Shown: positions 34,319-43,790, counted from the first letter of the stretch. The stretch: DNA of 64,000 nucleotides from Actinomadura violacea (GCF_017573465.1 NZ_JAGEPF010000023.1:1-64000), one strand, 5' to 3'. Translations and numbers: made by a program. Notes: a model not told the origin generated them from the sequence alone.

Positions 34319-35635
34319 TCAGCCTCCCACCGGGAAGTTGCCGTGGAAGGTGTTGTGCGGATCATGGTGCTGCTTGATGCGGCGCAGGCGGCTGAGCGCG
34401 GCGGGGCTGAAGGCGTCGGCCGCGGTCTCCCCGGGGTTGAGGAAGGTGAGGGGTTTGCGGCCGCTCGCGGGGAGCGCCTCGGCGAGGCCGCGTTGCTTGC
34501 CGGCGACGGCGCGGGCCGTGGCCGGGTCGGCGGGGACGCCGAACAGGTAAAGGGCGTAGGGCTCGGTCAGCGGACCGTGCGGGGTGTCGGACGGACGGGC
34601 GAACGCGCCGCCGAGATGCCGGAGCTGGACGCTCAGCAGCGGGGCGATGGATTCGGCGAGCAGGGCCTTGGCCGCGGTGTCGTCCAGGCCGGTGAGCAGT
34701 TCGGCGCGGGAGAGGCCGGGGCCTGGCTCGGTGGGTTCGGCGGTGATGCCGCCGAGTTCGGAGACCTCCATCATCCGCCTGGAGTCCGACAGCGGCCGGG
34801 GCAGGCGGTCCAGCGGGGCCAGCAGATCGCGCGCCTCCTCGGCGTCGCCGAGGTGGGTGGCGTCGATGGCGACCATGGGGTCGGCGCCGGGAAAGTGCAG
34901 CAGATCGAACCACACGGTCAGCCCATCGGGGGCGGCGGCGGTGATCTCCCGGTAGGCGTCCAGCACGTCGGGGGCGTGCCCGGCCTCCCACAGCACCCGC
35001 CCGCCGTACAGGCGCGGGGCGGGGTGCAGGGCGAGTTCGAGGGCGGTGACGATGGCGAAGTCGCCGCCTCCGCCGCGCAGCGCCCAGAACAGGTCGGGGT
35101 CGGTTTCGGCGGTGATGTGCCGCTGCCGTCCGCGGGCGTCGACGACGTCGAACGCGATGACGCCGTCGGCGACCCAGCCGTGGGCGCGGCCGAACCAGCT
35201 CAGCCCGCCGCCGAGGGCGACCCCGGCGACGCTGACGATCGGAGAGCTGCCGGGCAGCCCGGTCAGCCCGTGCGGCGCGGCGGCGGCCTGCAGCCGTCTG
35301 GACGGCACGCCGGCGCCGACGCGGGCGCGGCGCGCGGCGGCGTCGATCCGCACCGAATCGAGGCGGGCGGTGCGGAGCAGGACGGTGCCGCCGGTGCGGC
35401 CGGTGGCGCCGTGCCCGTTCGGCTGGGTCGCGATGCCCAGCCCCTCGGCGCGGGCGAACCGGACCAGCGCCGCGACGTCGTCGGCGCCGGCCGCCTCGAC
35501 CACGGCCGCGGCCGGCTGCTCCACGGCCAGGTTCCAGGGGCGGCGGACGGCGTCGAACCCCGGATCGTCGGGCAGCCACACCCGCCCGTGGACGGCGGAC
35601 CGCAGGGTGTTCAGGTCGTTCATCATCTTCCTCAA
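34319..35635 (-). CDS. FAD-linked oxidase with BBE domain
   Basis: A 438-residue berberine-bridge-type oxidoreductase. The FAD-binding PCMH domain has VRFARAEGLGIATQPNGHGA, VSVAGVALGGGLSWFGRAHG and WALRGGGGDFAIVTALEL. The BBE C-terminus is RLRRIKQHHDPHNTFHGNFP. The His at NGHGATGR is the usual covalent FAD site; the second Cys is not seen. It starts 15 bp after the MFS stop and is co-transcribed with it. It probably oxidises a small aromatic or sugar substrate. Confidence 0.9.
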   Translation of the reverse strand: MRKMMNDLNTLRSAVHGRVWLPDDPGFDAVRRPWNLAVEQPAAAVVEAAGADDVAALVRFARAEGLGIATQPNGHGATGRTGGTVLLRTARLDSVRIDAAARRARVGAGVPSRRLQAAAAPHGLTGLPGSSPIVSVAGVALGGGLSWFGRAHGWVADGVIAFDVVDARGRQRHITAETDPDLFWALRGGGGDFAIVTALELALHPAPRLYGGRVLWEAGHAPDVLDAYREITAAAPDGLTVWFDLLHFPGADPMVAIDATHLGDAEEARDLLAPLDRLPRPLSDSRRMMEVSELGGITAEPTEPGPGLSRAELLTGLDDTAAKALLAESIAPLLSVQLRHLGGAFARPSDTPHGPLTEPYALYLFGVPADPATARAVAGKQRGLAEALPASGRKPLTFLNPGETAADAFSPAALSRLRRIKQHHDPHNTFHGNFPVGG

Positions 35636-35650
35636 GGTCGGTGCCGAAGC

Positions 35651-37117
35651 TCAGGCGACGGCGTGCTCGATGGTGTCGGTGTCGGTGTCGGTGTCGGTGG
35701 ACGGCGTCCGGCGGCGCGCGGGGCCGAACCCGGCGGCGACCAGGGCGGTGAGCGCGATCCCGGCGGCCGCGGCGAACACGGCGGTGCGCAGCCCGCCGGC
35801 GGTGGCGGCGCGCAGCGCGACGCCGGTCAGGCCGCCGGTGCCGTGGTTGGCGATCGCGACCAGGACGGCCAGGCCGACCGCACCGCCGGTCTGCTGGGCG
35901 GTGGAGGCGACCGCCGAGGCGACGCCCTGCTGGTGGGCCGGGGTGCCGGCGGTGGCCGCGCCGAACATCAGCGTGTAGCCGGCGCCCTGCCCGACGCCGA
36001 GGATGATCAGGCCGGGCAGCAGCGCCGCGTAGGAGCCGCCGGTGGTGAGGGTCGCCCCCAGGACGGTGGCGCCGAGGCCGCCGGCGGCCAGGGCGGCGAT
36101 CATCGCGGTGCGGGTGCCGCGGACGGTGGCCAGCCGCCCGGCGAGCTGGGAGCCGGCGACGATGGCGGCCATCGGCACCAGGAACGCCAGGCCGGTGCGC
36201 AGCGCGCCGTAGCCGTGCACGACCTGGAAGTAGACGGTCAGGAAGTACAGCAGCGTCCCGAAGGTGGCCATGTACAGGAACGTCACCAGCACACCGGTGC
36301 GCAGGTCGCGGCCGCGCAGCAGCCGCGGCGGCAGCAACGGGTCGGCGCTGCGGGACTCGATCACCGCGAAGCCCGCCAGCAGCAGCGCGCCCAGCGCCGC
36401 CGCACCCGCGACGGCCGGGGCGTCCCAGCCGGATTCGGGTCCCTGCACCAGTGCGAACACCACCAGGGTGGTTCCGGCGGTGGCGGTGAGCGCGCCGGCC
36501 AGGTCGAACCGGCGGCCGGTCGTCCGCGCGGCGTCCCGCGGGACCAGCGGCGGGGTCGCCAGGACGGCCGCGGCGGCCAGCGGAACGTTCACGTAGAACA
36601 CCGCCTCCCAGCCGAACACCTGGGTGAGCACGCCGCCGAGCAGCGATCCCAGGATCATGCCGCTGCCGCCGGCGGTGCCCCAGACCGCGAACGCGCGGTT
36701 GCGGTCCCGGCCTTCGGCGAACCCGGTGGACACCAGCGTCAGCGTGGCGGGGAACAGCAGCGCGCCGCCGAGCCCCTGGACGGCGCGGGCCGCGACCAGC
36801 GGCCCGGGATCGCCGGCCAGCCCGCCGGCCAGTGATGCCACCGCGTACAGCGCCAGCCCGCCGAGGAACACCCGCCGCGGTCCGAACAGGTCCACGGCGC
36901 GGCCGCCCAGCAGCAGGAATCCGCCGAACGCCACCGCGTAGGCGCTGATCACCCACTGCAGGGACTGCGCGGAGAAGTCCAGGGCGCCCCCGATCTCGGG
37001 CAGCGCCACGTACACGATGTTGTAGTCGAGGGAGATGATCAGTTGCGCGAACGCCAGCAGCGCCAGCGCGAGCCGCCGGTGCGGGAACCCGGCTCGGGCC
37101 GGGGGGACGGTGGACAT
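35651..37117 (-). CDS. DHA2-family MFS efflux transporter
   Basis: A 488-residue membrane protein with about 14 hydrophobic segments. It starts LALLAFAQLIISLDYNIVYV, followed by LLGGRAVDLFGPRRVFLGGL (motif A) and MILGSLLGGVL (motif C). The C-terminus has a run of Asp-Thr dipeptides encoded by a GTGTCG-type microrepeat (about 35672-35697). It is co-directional with the SnoaL gene upstream (61-bp gap) and the oxidase downstream, and so probably exports the product or substrate of that oxidase. Confidence 0.9.
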   Translation of the reverse strand: MSTVPPARAGFPHRRLALALLAFAQLIISLDYNIVYVALPEIGGALDFSAQSLQWVISAYAVAFGGFLLLGGRAVDLFGPRRVFLGGLALYAVASLAGGLAGDPGPLVAARAVQGLGGALLFPATLTLVSTGFAEGRDRNRAFAVWGTAGGSGMILGSLLGGVLTQVFGWEAVFYVNVPLAAAAVLATPPLVPRDAARTTGRRFDLAGALTATAGTTLVVFALVQGPESGWDAPAVAGAAALGALLLAGFAVIESRSADPLLPPRLLRGRDLRTGVLVTFLYMATFGTLLYFLTVYFQVVHGYGALRTGLAFLVPMAAIVAGSQLAGRLATVRGTRTAMIAALAAGGLGATVLGATLTTGGSYAALLPGLIILGVGQGAGYTLMFGAATAGTPAHQQGVASAVASTAQQTGGAVGLAVLVAIANHGTGGLTGVALRAATAGGLRTAVFAAAAGIALTALVAAGFGPARRRTPSTDTDTDTDTIEHAVA

Positions 37118-37178
37118 GGGAACTCGCCTTCGTCGGGCATCGGGAGAATGGACGGTCGGGTCGCCGGGCCTGCGGGGG

Positions 37179-37685
37179 TCAGCCGAAGATGGCGGTGGGG
37201 TCGCCGGTGTACCAGGTGTTGTCGATGCGCATGCGGCGGATCACCCAGCGGTCCCCGTCGCGGATCAGCTCGACGTCGTAGGGGTTCTTCAGCAGGGCGA
37301 AGGTGGCGTGGTCGGCGGTCAGCAGGTGCTGGGCCTCGACCAGCGCGGTCAGGCGCGCGGTGTCGCCGTCGACGGCGATGCGGGGGTTGGTGATCTGGTG
37401 GGTGGTGTCCACCCGTCCGGTGAACATGGCCAGGATGGTAGTGACGATGGCGTCACGCCCGGTCATCACGGGCGGGCGCCCGCCCCATCGGGCCGCCGCA
37501 GGACGGAAGTCCAGTTCGGCGTCGGGGGCGAAGGCGGAGGCGAACAGGTCCTTGTCCTTCAGGTCTTGGCCGAGGCCGAAGCGGTAGAGCGCGTCCACGA
37601 TCTCGGTTCGGTCGCGCAGTTCCCGCGCGACGGCGGCGGAGTCGGTGGCCGGGGCGGACACGGCGTGTCCATCGATGCAGTACAT
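37179..37685 (-). CDS. SnoaL-like NTF2-fold protein
   Basis: A 168-residue SnoaL_4-type protein: DRTEIVDALYRFGLGQDLKD, FASAFAPDAELDF, TGRVDTTHQITNPRIAVDGD and a WVIRRMRIDNTWYTGD tail. The ATG at 37685 has GGGAGC upstream. It heads the SnoaL/MFS/oxidase operon opposite the LysR gene. It could be a dehydratase or cyclase that works with the flavin oxidase. It is more distant from the three SnoaL copies of the polyketide cluster. Confidence 0.83.
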   Translation of the reverse strand: MYCIDGHAVSAPATDSAAVARELRDRTEIVDALYRFGLGQDLKDKDLFASAFAPDAELDFRPAAARWGGRPPVMTGRDAIVTTILAMFTGRVDTTHQITNPRIAVDGDTARLTALVEAQHLLTADHATFALLKNPYDVELIRDGDRWVIRRMRIDNTWYTGDPTAIFG

Positions 37686-37769
37686 GCGTGCTCCCGTGCA
37701 GGTCGGAGGGGGGATGGGTGGTTCCACTCTCGACCGGGGAACACGGCGGATCAACGCGCCGCTGTGCAA

Positions 37770-37796
37770 CAATCGTCAAGCCTGACTTAACGATTG
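37770..37796. promoter_or_regulatory. LysR-type operator
   Basis: CAATCGT (37770-37776) and ACGATTG (37790-37796) form a perfect inverted repeat with a 13-bp spacer, just before lysR and in the divergent space to the SnoaL operon. It has the AT-N-AT dyad shape of LysR regulators. Confidence 0.7.
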
Positions 37797-37803
37797 GGGA
37801 GAC

Positions 37804-38718
37804 GTGCTGGAACGGCATGAGATCGAGGCGCTCCTCACCCTCGCCGAAGAGCTGCACTTCGGCCGCACCGCCGAGCGGCTGCACGTGTCCACCGCCCGGA
37901 TCAGCCAGACGATCGCCAAGCTGGAGCGCCGCGTCGGGGTGCCGCTGTTCGACCGCACCAGCCGCCGGGTGGAGCTGACGGAGGCGGGACGGCGGCTGGA
38001 CGAGCGGCTGCGCCCGGCCTGGGAGCAGATCACCGCAGCCTTCGAGGAGGCCGTCGCCGCCGGCCGCGGCCTGACCGGCACCCTGCGGGTCGCGTTCGTC
38101 GGCGCGGCGGGCGGGCAGCTGCTGGCCGGGGCCGCCGAAGTGTTCCGCGGGCGCCACCCCGACTGCGATGTCCGGCTCCGCGAGGCGCAGATGGCCGACC
38201 TGATGCCGTGGCTGCGCGACGGCGAGACCGACCTGGCCCTCGGCACCTTCCCCATCGACGAACCCGGCATCGCCACCGGCCCGGTCCTGGTGTCGGAGGC
38301 GCGTATGCTCGCCGTGCCGGTCGGGCACCCGTTCGCGCGCCGCTCGTCCGTCAGCCTGGAGGACCTGGCGCGGGCGCCCCTGCTCCAGCTTCCCGGCACG
38401 CTGCCCGAGTCCCTGCGCCTAGACCGCACCCCGCACGCCACGCCGTCAGGACGGCCGATCGCCCACGGCCCTTCGGCCGCCACCTTCAACGAGGCGCTCA
38501 CCCTCATCGGCGCCGGCCGCGGCGTCTTCCCGGTCGGGGCCCAGGCCAGGCGCTACTACGCCCGCCCCGATGTCGCCTATGTCCCTTTCGGTGACGCCCC
38601 GCCGCTGCGCTGGGGCCTGCTGTGGCGGGCCGACAACGCCACGGCGCGCGTCCTCGCCTTCGCCGAGGCCGCCCGCGACCTCCTCAACCCGGAGCCGGAC
38701 GCCGTCCGTTCCAGCTGA
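37804..38718 (+). CDS. LysR-family transcriptional regulator
   Basis: A 304-residue LysR protein. The N-terminal winged HTH is HEIEALLTLAEELHFGRTAE with RLHVSTARISQTIAKLERRV and PLFDRTSRRVELTEAG. The effector domain begins near residue 90 (GTLRVAFVGAAGGQLL). The GTG at 37804 follows GGGGAGA. It is divergent from the SnoaL/MFS/oxidase operon with the inverted repeat in between, which strongly suggests it controls that operon. Confidence 0.92.
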   Translation: MLERHEIEALLTLAEELHFGRTAERLHVSTARISQTIAKLERRVGVPLFDRTSRRVELTEAGRRLDERLRPAWEQITAAFEEAVAAGRGLTGTLRVAFVGAAGGQLLAGAAEVFRGRHPDCDVRLREAQMADLMPWLRDGETDLALGTFPIDEPGIATGPVLVSEARMLAVPVGHPFARRSSVSLEDLARAPLLQLPGTLPESLRLDRTPHATPSGRPIAHGPSAATFNEALTLIGAGRGVFPVGAQARRYYARPDVAYVPFGDAPPLRWGLLWRADNATARVLAFAEAARDLLNPEPDAVRSS

Positions 38719-39236
38719 ACCCGTCGGCGGCGGGCTGCGCTGACCTGCGATCCGACAAGTAGCCGGGCATGGTGCGCTGGGCTCCCCTGGCCAGGGCCTC
38801 CACTCCGGCGATGCGGGCGAGCGAGGCGGCCTCGAATGCCGCCCGGCACGCCTCTGTCCACGGCACCCGCCGCGACCCGTCTTCGGCGACGTGCCGGACC
38901 TCGAACTCACGCTCCGCAAGAGGCTCCCCGAGCCCACGAGGTACGGCTCCCAACCTCGTCACGGGGCGACATTCTCCGCCTTCCCGGTCAGCCGCGGAGC
39001 AGGTTTCGACAACCAACCCTGAACACCGACACCCGCACCGACAGGAAGACCGAACACCGACACGTCCAAATGGAAAGGACGGGTGTCCGTTCCGCCTGTT
39101 CGGCTCGTACCGGCAGCCGCCCGGGCAGGCGTGTTCGTCGGGGATGACGTCGGAGTTCGCCGCGGCCATGGGCGTGACGGGACGCTGGATGTGCACGGTC
39201 CCCCTCCGCGTCCCCGCCTGCTAGGTACGCCTACCC
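38719..39236. other. 518-bp gap after lysR
   Basis: No firm gene. On the minus strand, about 38750-38960, one frame reads EREFEVRHVAEDGSRRVPW with a helical follow-up (EACRAAFEAASLARIAGVEA). It could be a gene fragment but lacks a start and a family match. The junction with the integrase fragment lies at the right end. Confidence 0.35.
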
Positions 39237-39682
39237 CCGGGAAAGGCGAGGTGCTCGGACTTCGCTGGGAAGACGTCAACCTGGACGCCGACGAGTTGAC
39301 GGTGAGCATGCAGCTTCAGCGTGTCCGGGGCCAGCTCATTCACAAGGAGCGGACGAAGACTGAGGAATCGTCCGGTGTCATGCTGCTCCCGGCGATCTGC
39401 GTGACCGCCCTGCGGATCCGCCACAAACGTCAGGAAGCCGAATGCGTCGCGCGCAAGGAGAGTTGGACTGGCAAGGGGCTCATCTTCACGACCCGGCAGG
39501 GTCGGCCGATCGAGGCGCGGAACGTCAACCGCAGCTTCGCCTACCGATGCGAGCGCGCCAGTGTGCGGGCCATCCGGATGCATGACACCCGGCACATCTG
39601 CGGCCGTCTGCTGGCCGCGCTGGACGTGCACCCGCGCACCGCGATGCAGATCCTCCGACACAGCCAGATCAGCATCTCGTGA
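39237..39682 (+). pseudogene. Tyrosine integrase C-terminal fragment
   Basis: Encodes most of a phage-integrase catalytic domain: GKGEVLGLRWEDVNLDADEL with the first catalytic Arg, KERTKTEESSG, then MHDTRHICGRLL (HxxR box) and LRHSQIS. The TGA at 39680 comes just before the region of the catalytic Tyr. The core-binding domain is missing upstream. It is an inactive relic just before the next integrase. Confidence 0.8.
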
Positions 39683-39695
39683 GATTCTGCTGCCT

Positions 39696-40748
39696 ATGAC
39701 TTGGGCTGTCGTTGTGGCCATGTGCGCGCTGGTATTCACTGTGGCCTCGTTCTGGTGGCTACATGCGCGGCGCGGCCACCTTGAGTCGTACGAACCGCAT
39801 TCGTTCACCCTCAGCGCCATCTTCACCACCGCCCTGAACGACCAGGTGACCTACATCCACCCCTGCAAAGGAGTCCGCACCCCCACCGTCCCCGAGAAGC
39901 CGCTGGAAATCATCAGCCCCGAACAGTTCGACGACCTCTACCACGCCCTCCCGGACGCCGACTCCAAACTCCTGGTCGAAACCGCCATCGAAACCGGCCT
40001 GCGCTGGGGCGAACTCACCGAACTCCGCGGCCGAGACCTGAAAACCCGCTCCCGCCTCCTCACGGTCAGCCGGGTCGTCGTGGAGCTCAACCCGAAGTTC
40101 CACCCCGAGGGCAAACGCTTCCTGGTCAAGGACTACCCCAAAGACAAAGAGTGGCGTCGCTTCAAGCTCAGTGACCAGATCGTTGCCAAACTCGAAGACC
40201 ACATCATCGAAGAGAAACTCGGCACCGACGGGCTCCTATTCGTCTACCTGCCGGAAGCCGCGAACGAGGAGCGACCTGCCCCTCTCGACCCCGAGGCACT
40301 AGGCTGGACCGAAGAGAACGCCAAGGGACGCCGATACCGGCACGGAACGCGGAGCGCCTACAACGCCGCCAAGTGCCGTTGCGACCACTGCAGGCGAGCC
40401 TTCGCTGAATACCGCGCCCGCGGCCGCGCCGACGGCAAGGACAGCCCCCGCGAACCCCGCCGACGCGAGACCGACGGCCACGTCCCCGCGAACTGGTTCC
40501 GCAACCGGATCTGGAAGCCCGCCCTCAAGAAGGCGGACTTGGACCCCAAGGTCCGCATTCACGACCTCCGCCACGCCCACGCGTCCTGGCTGCTGGCCGG
40601 CGGCGCCGACCTCCAGGTCGTCAAGGAACGCCTCGGCCACGGATCCATCTCCACCACCGAGCGCTACCTGCACACCCTCGACGACGCCGACGACACCGCC
40701 CTCGCAGCCTTCGACAAGATCCGCAGCCGCCGCCGGACCGATCAATAA
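39696..40748 (+). CDS. Chimeric tyrosine integrase with embedded zinc-type motif
   Basis: 350 residues. The catalytic domain is complete: GLRWGELTELRGRDL, HDLRHAHASWLL, LGHGSISTTERYLH with the nucleophile Tyr. Between the first Arg and the HxxR box sits HGTRSAYNAAKCRCDHCRRA, a Cys motif also seen in small actinophage proteins. The expected core-binding domain is mostly lost. In its place the first ~28 residues (MTWAVVVAMCALVFTVASFW) form a membrane-like helix, fused near 39801. Integration activity is doubtful. It lies directly beside the defence island. Confidence 0.72.
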   Translation: MTWAVVVAMCALVFTVASFWWLHARRGHLESYEPHSFTLSAIFTTALNDQVTYIHPCKGVRTPTVPEKPLEIISPEQFDDLYHALPDADSKLLVETAIETGLRWGELTELRGRDLKTRSRLLTVSRVVVELNPKFHPEGKRFLVKDYPKDKEWRRFKLSDQIVAKLEDHIIEEKLGTDGLLFVYLPEAANEERPAPLDPEALGWTEENAKGRRYRHGTRSAYNAAKCRCDHCRRAFAEYRARGRADGKDSPREPRRRETDGHVPANWFRNRIWKPALKKADLDPKVRIHDLRHAHASWLLAGGADLQVVKERLGHGSISTTERYLHTLDDADDTALAAFDKIRSRRRTDQ

Positions 40749-40920
40749 ACTAGGCGTTCCGGCACTGGGTTGCGCATATTAATCACGCCAGCGAGCCAAA
40801 ATAGTCGCCGGCGGGTGGGTGATTTACGATCGAGGTGATCTCCTATTTAGATAGAAGTATGCCCAACCTGCGAGATCCCCGCCATCGGGGCCACCTCATG
40901 ACATACAGGTGAGGACCTGT
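40749..40920. other. AT-richer junction between integrase and defence genes
   Basis: 172 bp of lower GC than its left neighbour, with a small hairpin CCCCG-CCAT-CGGGG at about 40876-40889. It is where an attachment site would be expected, but no duplicated core can be identified inside the window. Confidence 0.35.
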
Positions 40921-42783
40921 TTAGCCGTTGTCGTTCGTGGCAGCGAGGAGGTCGTCAGGATTCCAGACCTTCTTCGCGATCTCGCGGTACAGGTTGCCTC
41001 GCTCGATGACGTCGGCGGCCTTGAACTCCTCGTATGCTTTGAACGGTAGCCCACTGGACTCGATAAAAGAGACGAAGCCGGGGCTTTTCTGATAACTCAG
41101 TGTATTGAGGCTGGCTGCAAGAATGTTCTGCCCGTAGTAGTGTGGCAGCTTCTGCTCATAAGGGTCGTCGCGATAACTCGCATTGAACTGCTTGGGGAGC
41201 AACAGTAGGTCCCCGATCCGATTTCGGTGGCGGGCGAAGTCGGCTTCATGGCTGAACTCACTTGTATGGCGCTCGTAGTGGTCGGCCCAAATATGCTCTA
41301 CCTCATACTTCACGTCTTCGCCGTTGGTCAGCTCGATGTACAGGGAGGCCTGGCCAGACTCGACAGTAATGTAGTCGGTGATCCGGGCGAGGATCCTATG
41401 AAGTTGCCCGCGATTCTGTTGATGGACATACAGGTCATCGTTGCTATCGAAGTCCTCGTCGATCTTGAGTAGGTACTCGCGGAGCACCTTCGCCAAGTCG
41501 TCGACACCGAGACCTCGGATATCGCGCATGACATTGAACATGGCATACTGCATCGTCGAGTAGGCGGTAGCGCGGAAGTTCCAAATACGCCAGGCGAGTA
41601 GAATGTCTGCGAACCTGCCGACAATCTCCAGTTTCTGATCGATAGTCTTCTGGCTGTCCTCGACTCGCAAGGGTGCGAGCAACAGTTGGTCCTGCAGCGT
41701 GAACCCCATATCAGCGTTGTAGCGAATGTAGCGCAGTGGGCTTCCAGAGTGAAAGGCGCGAGATGATGATGCTTCAAGAATCCGCTCATATTGGTAGCTA
41801 TAAAAATTTAGGTCCCGGGCAACAAACTGGTAAAAGTTCTCGCGGGAAGTCAAGCCGATTCTTTCGTGAGCGCCGCGCAGCCAGCGATGAAACTCGGTGC
41901 CGATACGATCCCAATCCTCCGGGCGAGCGCCCTTCCTACGCTCACGGATCTTGGTTGAGTACTGACTGCGCAGCCATGTCTTGAGAAAGTCCGAGCTGGC
42001 GTCGTCGGCACGCTCATCCAAGGTCCGGAGTCGCTTACGCCAAAGCTCGTTAGCCTCGGTGCGCGGCTTGCCGCCTTCCATGTTGGCAAGCAGATAGCCC
42101 TTAAGCATGTCGGACGGGGTGAGCTTGAGGCCACGGTCGTTCATCGTTTCGAAGATCGCGTAGGCGTCATCATCGGTATAGGCAGTGATCTGAACGAGCT
42201 GGACCCGATCCTTTAGCCAGTCGATAAAGAACGGAAGCGCGCTTCCTTTGATCTCATCGGGAAAAAGTCGGTCCAGCTCGGTGTACCGTCCGACCAAAGT
42301 GTGGACCGACTCCGGTGCGTCGGCCGGAGACTCATACTCGCCACGCTCAAAGAGCGACTCCATGCAGTCCTTGCGGTCGGGGACGTCAAGGTTGAAGGAT
42401 TTTTCGCCAAATTTTTCGGAAAAAATCAATTGGTCGATGTCAACCACGTCCTCGCGACCATGTTGCAGCCGCCGCAGATAAGTGAGCAAGAGGGTCAAGC
42501 TGGTGAGACGCTGCTGGCCATCGACGATAAAAGGCTGGCTGCCCTTTTGAGAGACGATAATCGACCCAAGGTAATAGCCACGATACTTTGCGACGTCCCT
42601 GCGGGCGTGGTCAGGCCCGTGGAGTTCGAGAAACTTCGAGGTCAAGTCGGCCACGAGTTCGGCCATCTGTTTGGATTCCCACTTGTACTCCCGCTGGTAG
42701 TAATCGATGGAATACTTCTTCTTCTCCAACACCTCGGCGATTGTCTTGGCCACGCCGTCGATGCTGCGGTCGATATCGCTCAC
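40921..42783 (-). CDS. DUF262/DUF1524 (GmrSD-like) restriction protein
   Basis: A 620-residue protein. The N-terminal DUF262 (ParB/Srx-like NTPase) domain has YQREYKWE and PFIVDGQQRLTSLTLLLTYL. The C-terminal DUF1524 His-Me finger nuclease domain has YEVEHIWADHYERH followed by RNRIGDLLLLPKQFNAS. This is the architecture of type IV, modification-dependent systems such as GmrSD and BrxU. It is the last gene of the minus-strand group, 83 bp after the unknown gene. Codon use is less GC-rich than in the flanks. It probably cuts modified phage DNA. Confidence 0.9.
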   Translation of the reverse strand: MSDIDRSIDGVAKTIAEVLEKKKYSIDYYQREYKWESKQMAELVADLTSKFLELHGPDHARRDVAKYRGYYLGSIIVSQKGSQPFIVDGQQRLTSLTLLLTYLRRLQHGREDVVDIDQLIFSEKFGEKSFNLDVPDRKDCMESLFERGEYESPADAPESVHTLVGRYTELDRLFPDEIKGSALPFFIDWLKDRVQLVQITAYTDDDAYAIFETMNDRGLKLTPSDMLKGYLLANMEGGKPRTEANELWRKRLRTLDERADDASSDFLKTWLRSQYSTKIRERRKGARPEDWDRIGTEFHRWLRGAHERIGLTSRENFYQFVARDLNFYSYQYERILEASSSRAFHSGSPLRYIRYNADMGFTLQDQLLLAPLRVEDSQKTIDQKLEIVGRFADILLAWRIWNFRATAYSTMQYAMFNVMRDIRGLGVDDLAKVLREYLLKIDEDFDSNDDLYVHQQNRGQLHRILARITDYITVESGQASLYIELTNGEDVKYEVEHIWADHYERHTSEFSHEADFARHRNRIGDLLLLPKQFNASYRDDPYEQKLPHYYGQNILAASLNTLSYQKSPGFVSFIESSGLPFKAYEEFKAADVIERGNLYREIAKKVWNPDDLLAATNDNG

Positions 42784-42866
42784 TCGGATCCTCCTGTTGC
42801 CTCAGCGTTGAGTTCGCCGATCTCGGTTTATCAAATGATTAGTTACTCTGGAATAGAAGAACGAGT

Positions 42867-43790
42867 TCACTCGTCAAATGCGAAAAGATCCCAAGCGATT
42901 TCGCTCCAGGTTTCCTCGCGGACTGCACGCGCCGCCAAATCCATTAGCTCTGAGGATATTTGCGAGCCCAGGAACTGTGTTATTCCCATAATAGTGTAAC
43001 GTATTTCACTCCAATTTCGAGCCTGCTCTTTGACGTCAACGAAGCGCGGTCGATTGGGCATGTTGGCTACGTGCGATAGAGTGATACGCCGCTCTGCGAA
43101 TTGCGAGAAATGTTGTCCGATCAGCTTGCCCATATGCTCTGGCAAGATGCGTCGGACTTCGATGACCATTTGTTTGATGGCTGTCCGGCCATCGGCGGCC
43201 TCAGGCTGCAATCCCTCCGCCAGGCCAGTCCCTCGCCAGAAGGTAGAGGTGCCAACCATCTCTGGCCATGGTGGATTCAAGTCTCCGAGGTGCAGCACGT
43301 GCTCTACCAAGCCTTCATATGCGGCTCGAACGTTCTCATCCGCCGGAAGCATGGCCGGCGCCACCGGGAGACTTTGATCCACACTTCCGACCACCATGCC
43401 AAGGGTCCAACCCACTACAACTGGTCTCCAGCGGCTGGGGATATCTGCCGGGACATAGAGAACCTCCGAGAGTAGCCGTTGAGTAACTGCCTTTCGTAGC
43501 TCTTCGCCAAAATAATAGCTTGAACCGCTTCCCCGGAGAGCGGCGAGCACCCAGCTCGCAAGGAGCGAATGATCAGTACCAAGGGCGATTAGGTCTTCGA
43601 CCCTGTCAGCGGCCTTCTGGTTGCCCCGCCACGTCGCCTCGTACCGTTCGGCGGCTTCGCTCAACCACGACCACTCGTGTCCTATCTCGGCAAGGCGGTC
43701 CTTCAACAACTCCACGCGCTCGTTGTCCGCGGCGAGCATCCGGTAGAGCTCCGCGAACACCAGCGGCGACAGTTCGCAGCTCAGCTCCAC
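42867..43790 (-). CDS. Unknown helical protein, coupled to the HsdS-like gene
   Basis: A 307-residue, mostly alpha-helical protein with no recognised domain: LSPLVFAELYRMLAADNERV, SWVLAALRGSGSSYYFGEEL and FSQFAERRITLSHVANMP. No membrane segments. The GTG start overlaps the HsdS-like stop by 10 bp, so the two are translationally coupled and probably work together. It may be a structural subunit or effector of the methyltransferase/specificity pair. Confidence 0.7.
   Translation of the reverse strand: MELSCELSPLVFAELYRMLAADNERVELLKDRLAEIGHEWSWLSEAAERYEATWRGNQKAADRVEDLIALGTDHSLLASWVLAALRGSGSSYYFGEELRKAVTQRLLSEVLYVPADIPSRWRPVVVGWTLGMVVGSVDQSLPVAPAMLPADENVRAAYEGLVEHVLHLGDLNPPWPEMVGTSTFWRGTGLAEGLQPEAADGRTAIKQMVIEVRRILPEHMGKLIGQHFSQFAERRITLSHVANMPNRPRFVDVKEQARNWSEIRYTIMGITQFLGSQISSELMDLAARAVREETWSEIAWDLFAFDE

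Noticed and set aside
34343..36835. Long plus-strand open frame (830 codons) opposite the oxidase and exporter genes.
   Set aside because: Low-complexity Gly/Arg/Gln-rich protein, antisense to two clear genes.
21502..39682. Idea that the integrase N-terminal relic (21.5-22.3 kb) and C-terminal relic (39.2-39.7 kb) are two halves of one gene split by an insertion.
   Set aside because: The pieces do not share clear family features at the break, and the first has its own stop and frameshift; two separate relics are more likely.
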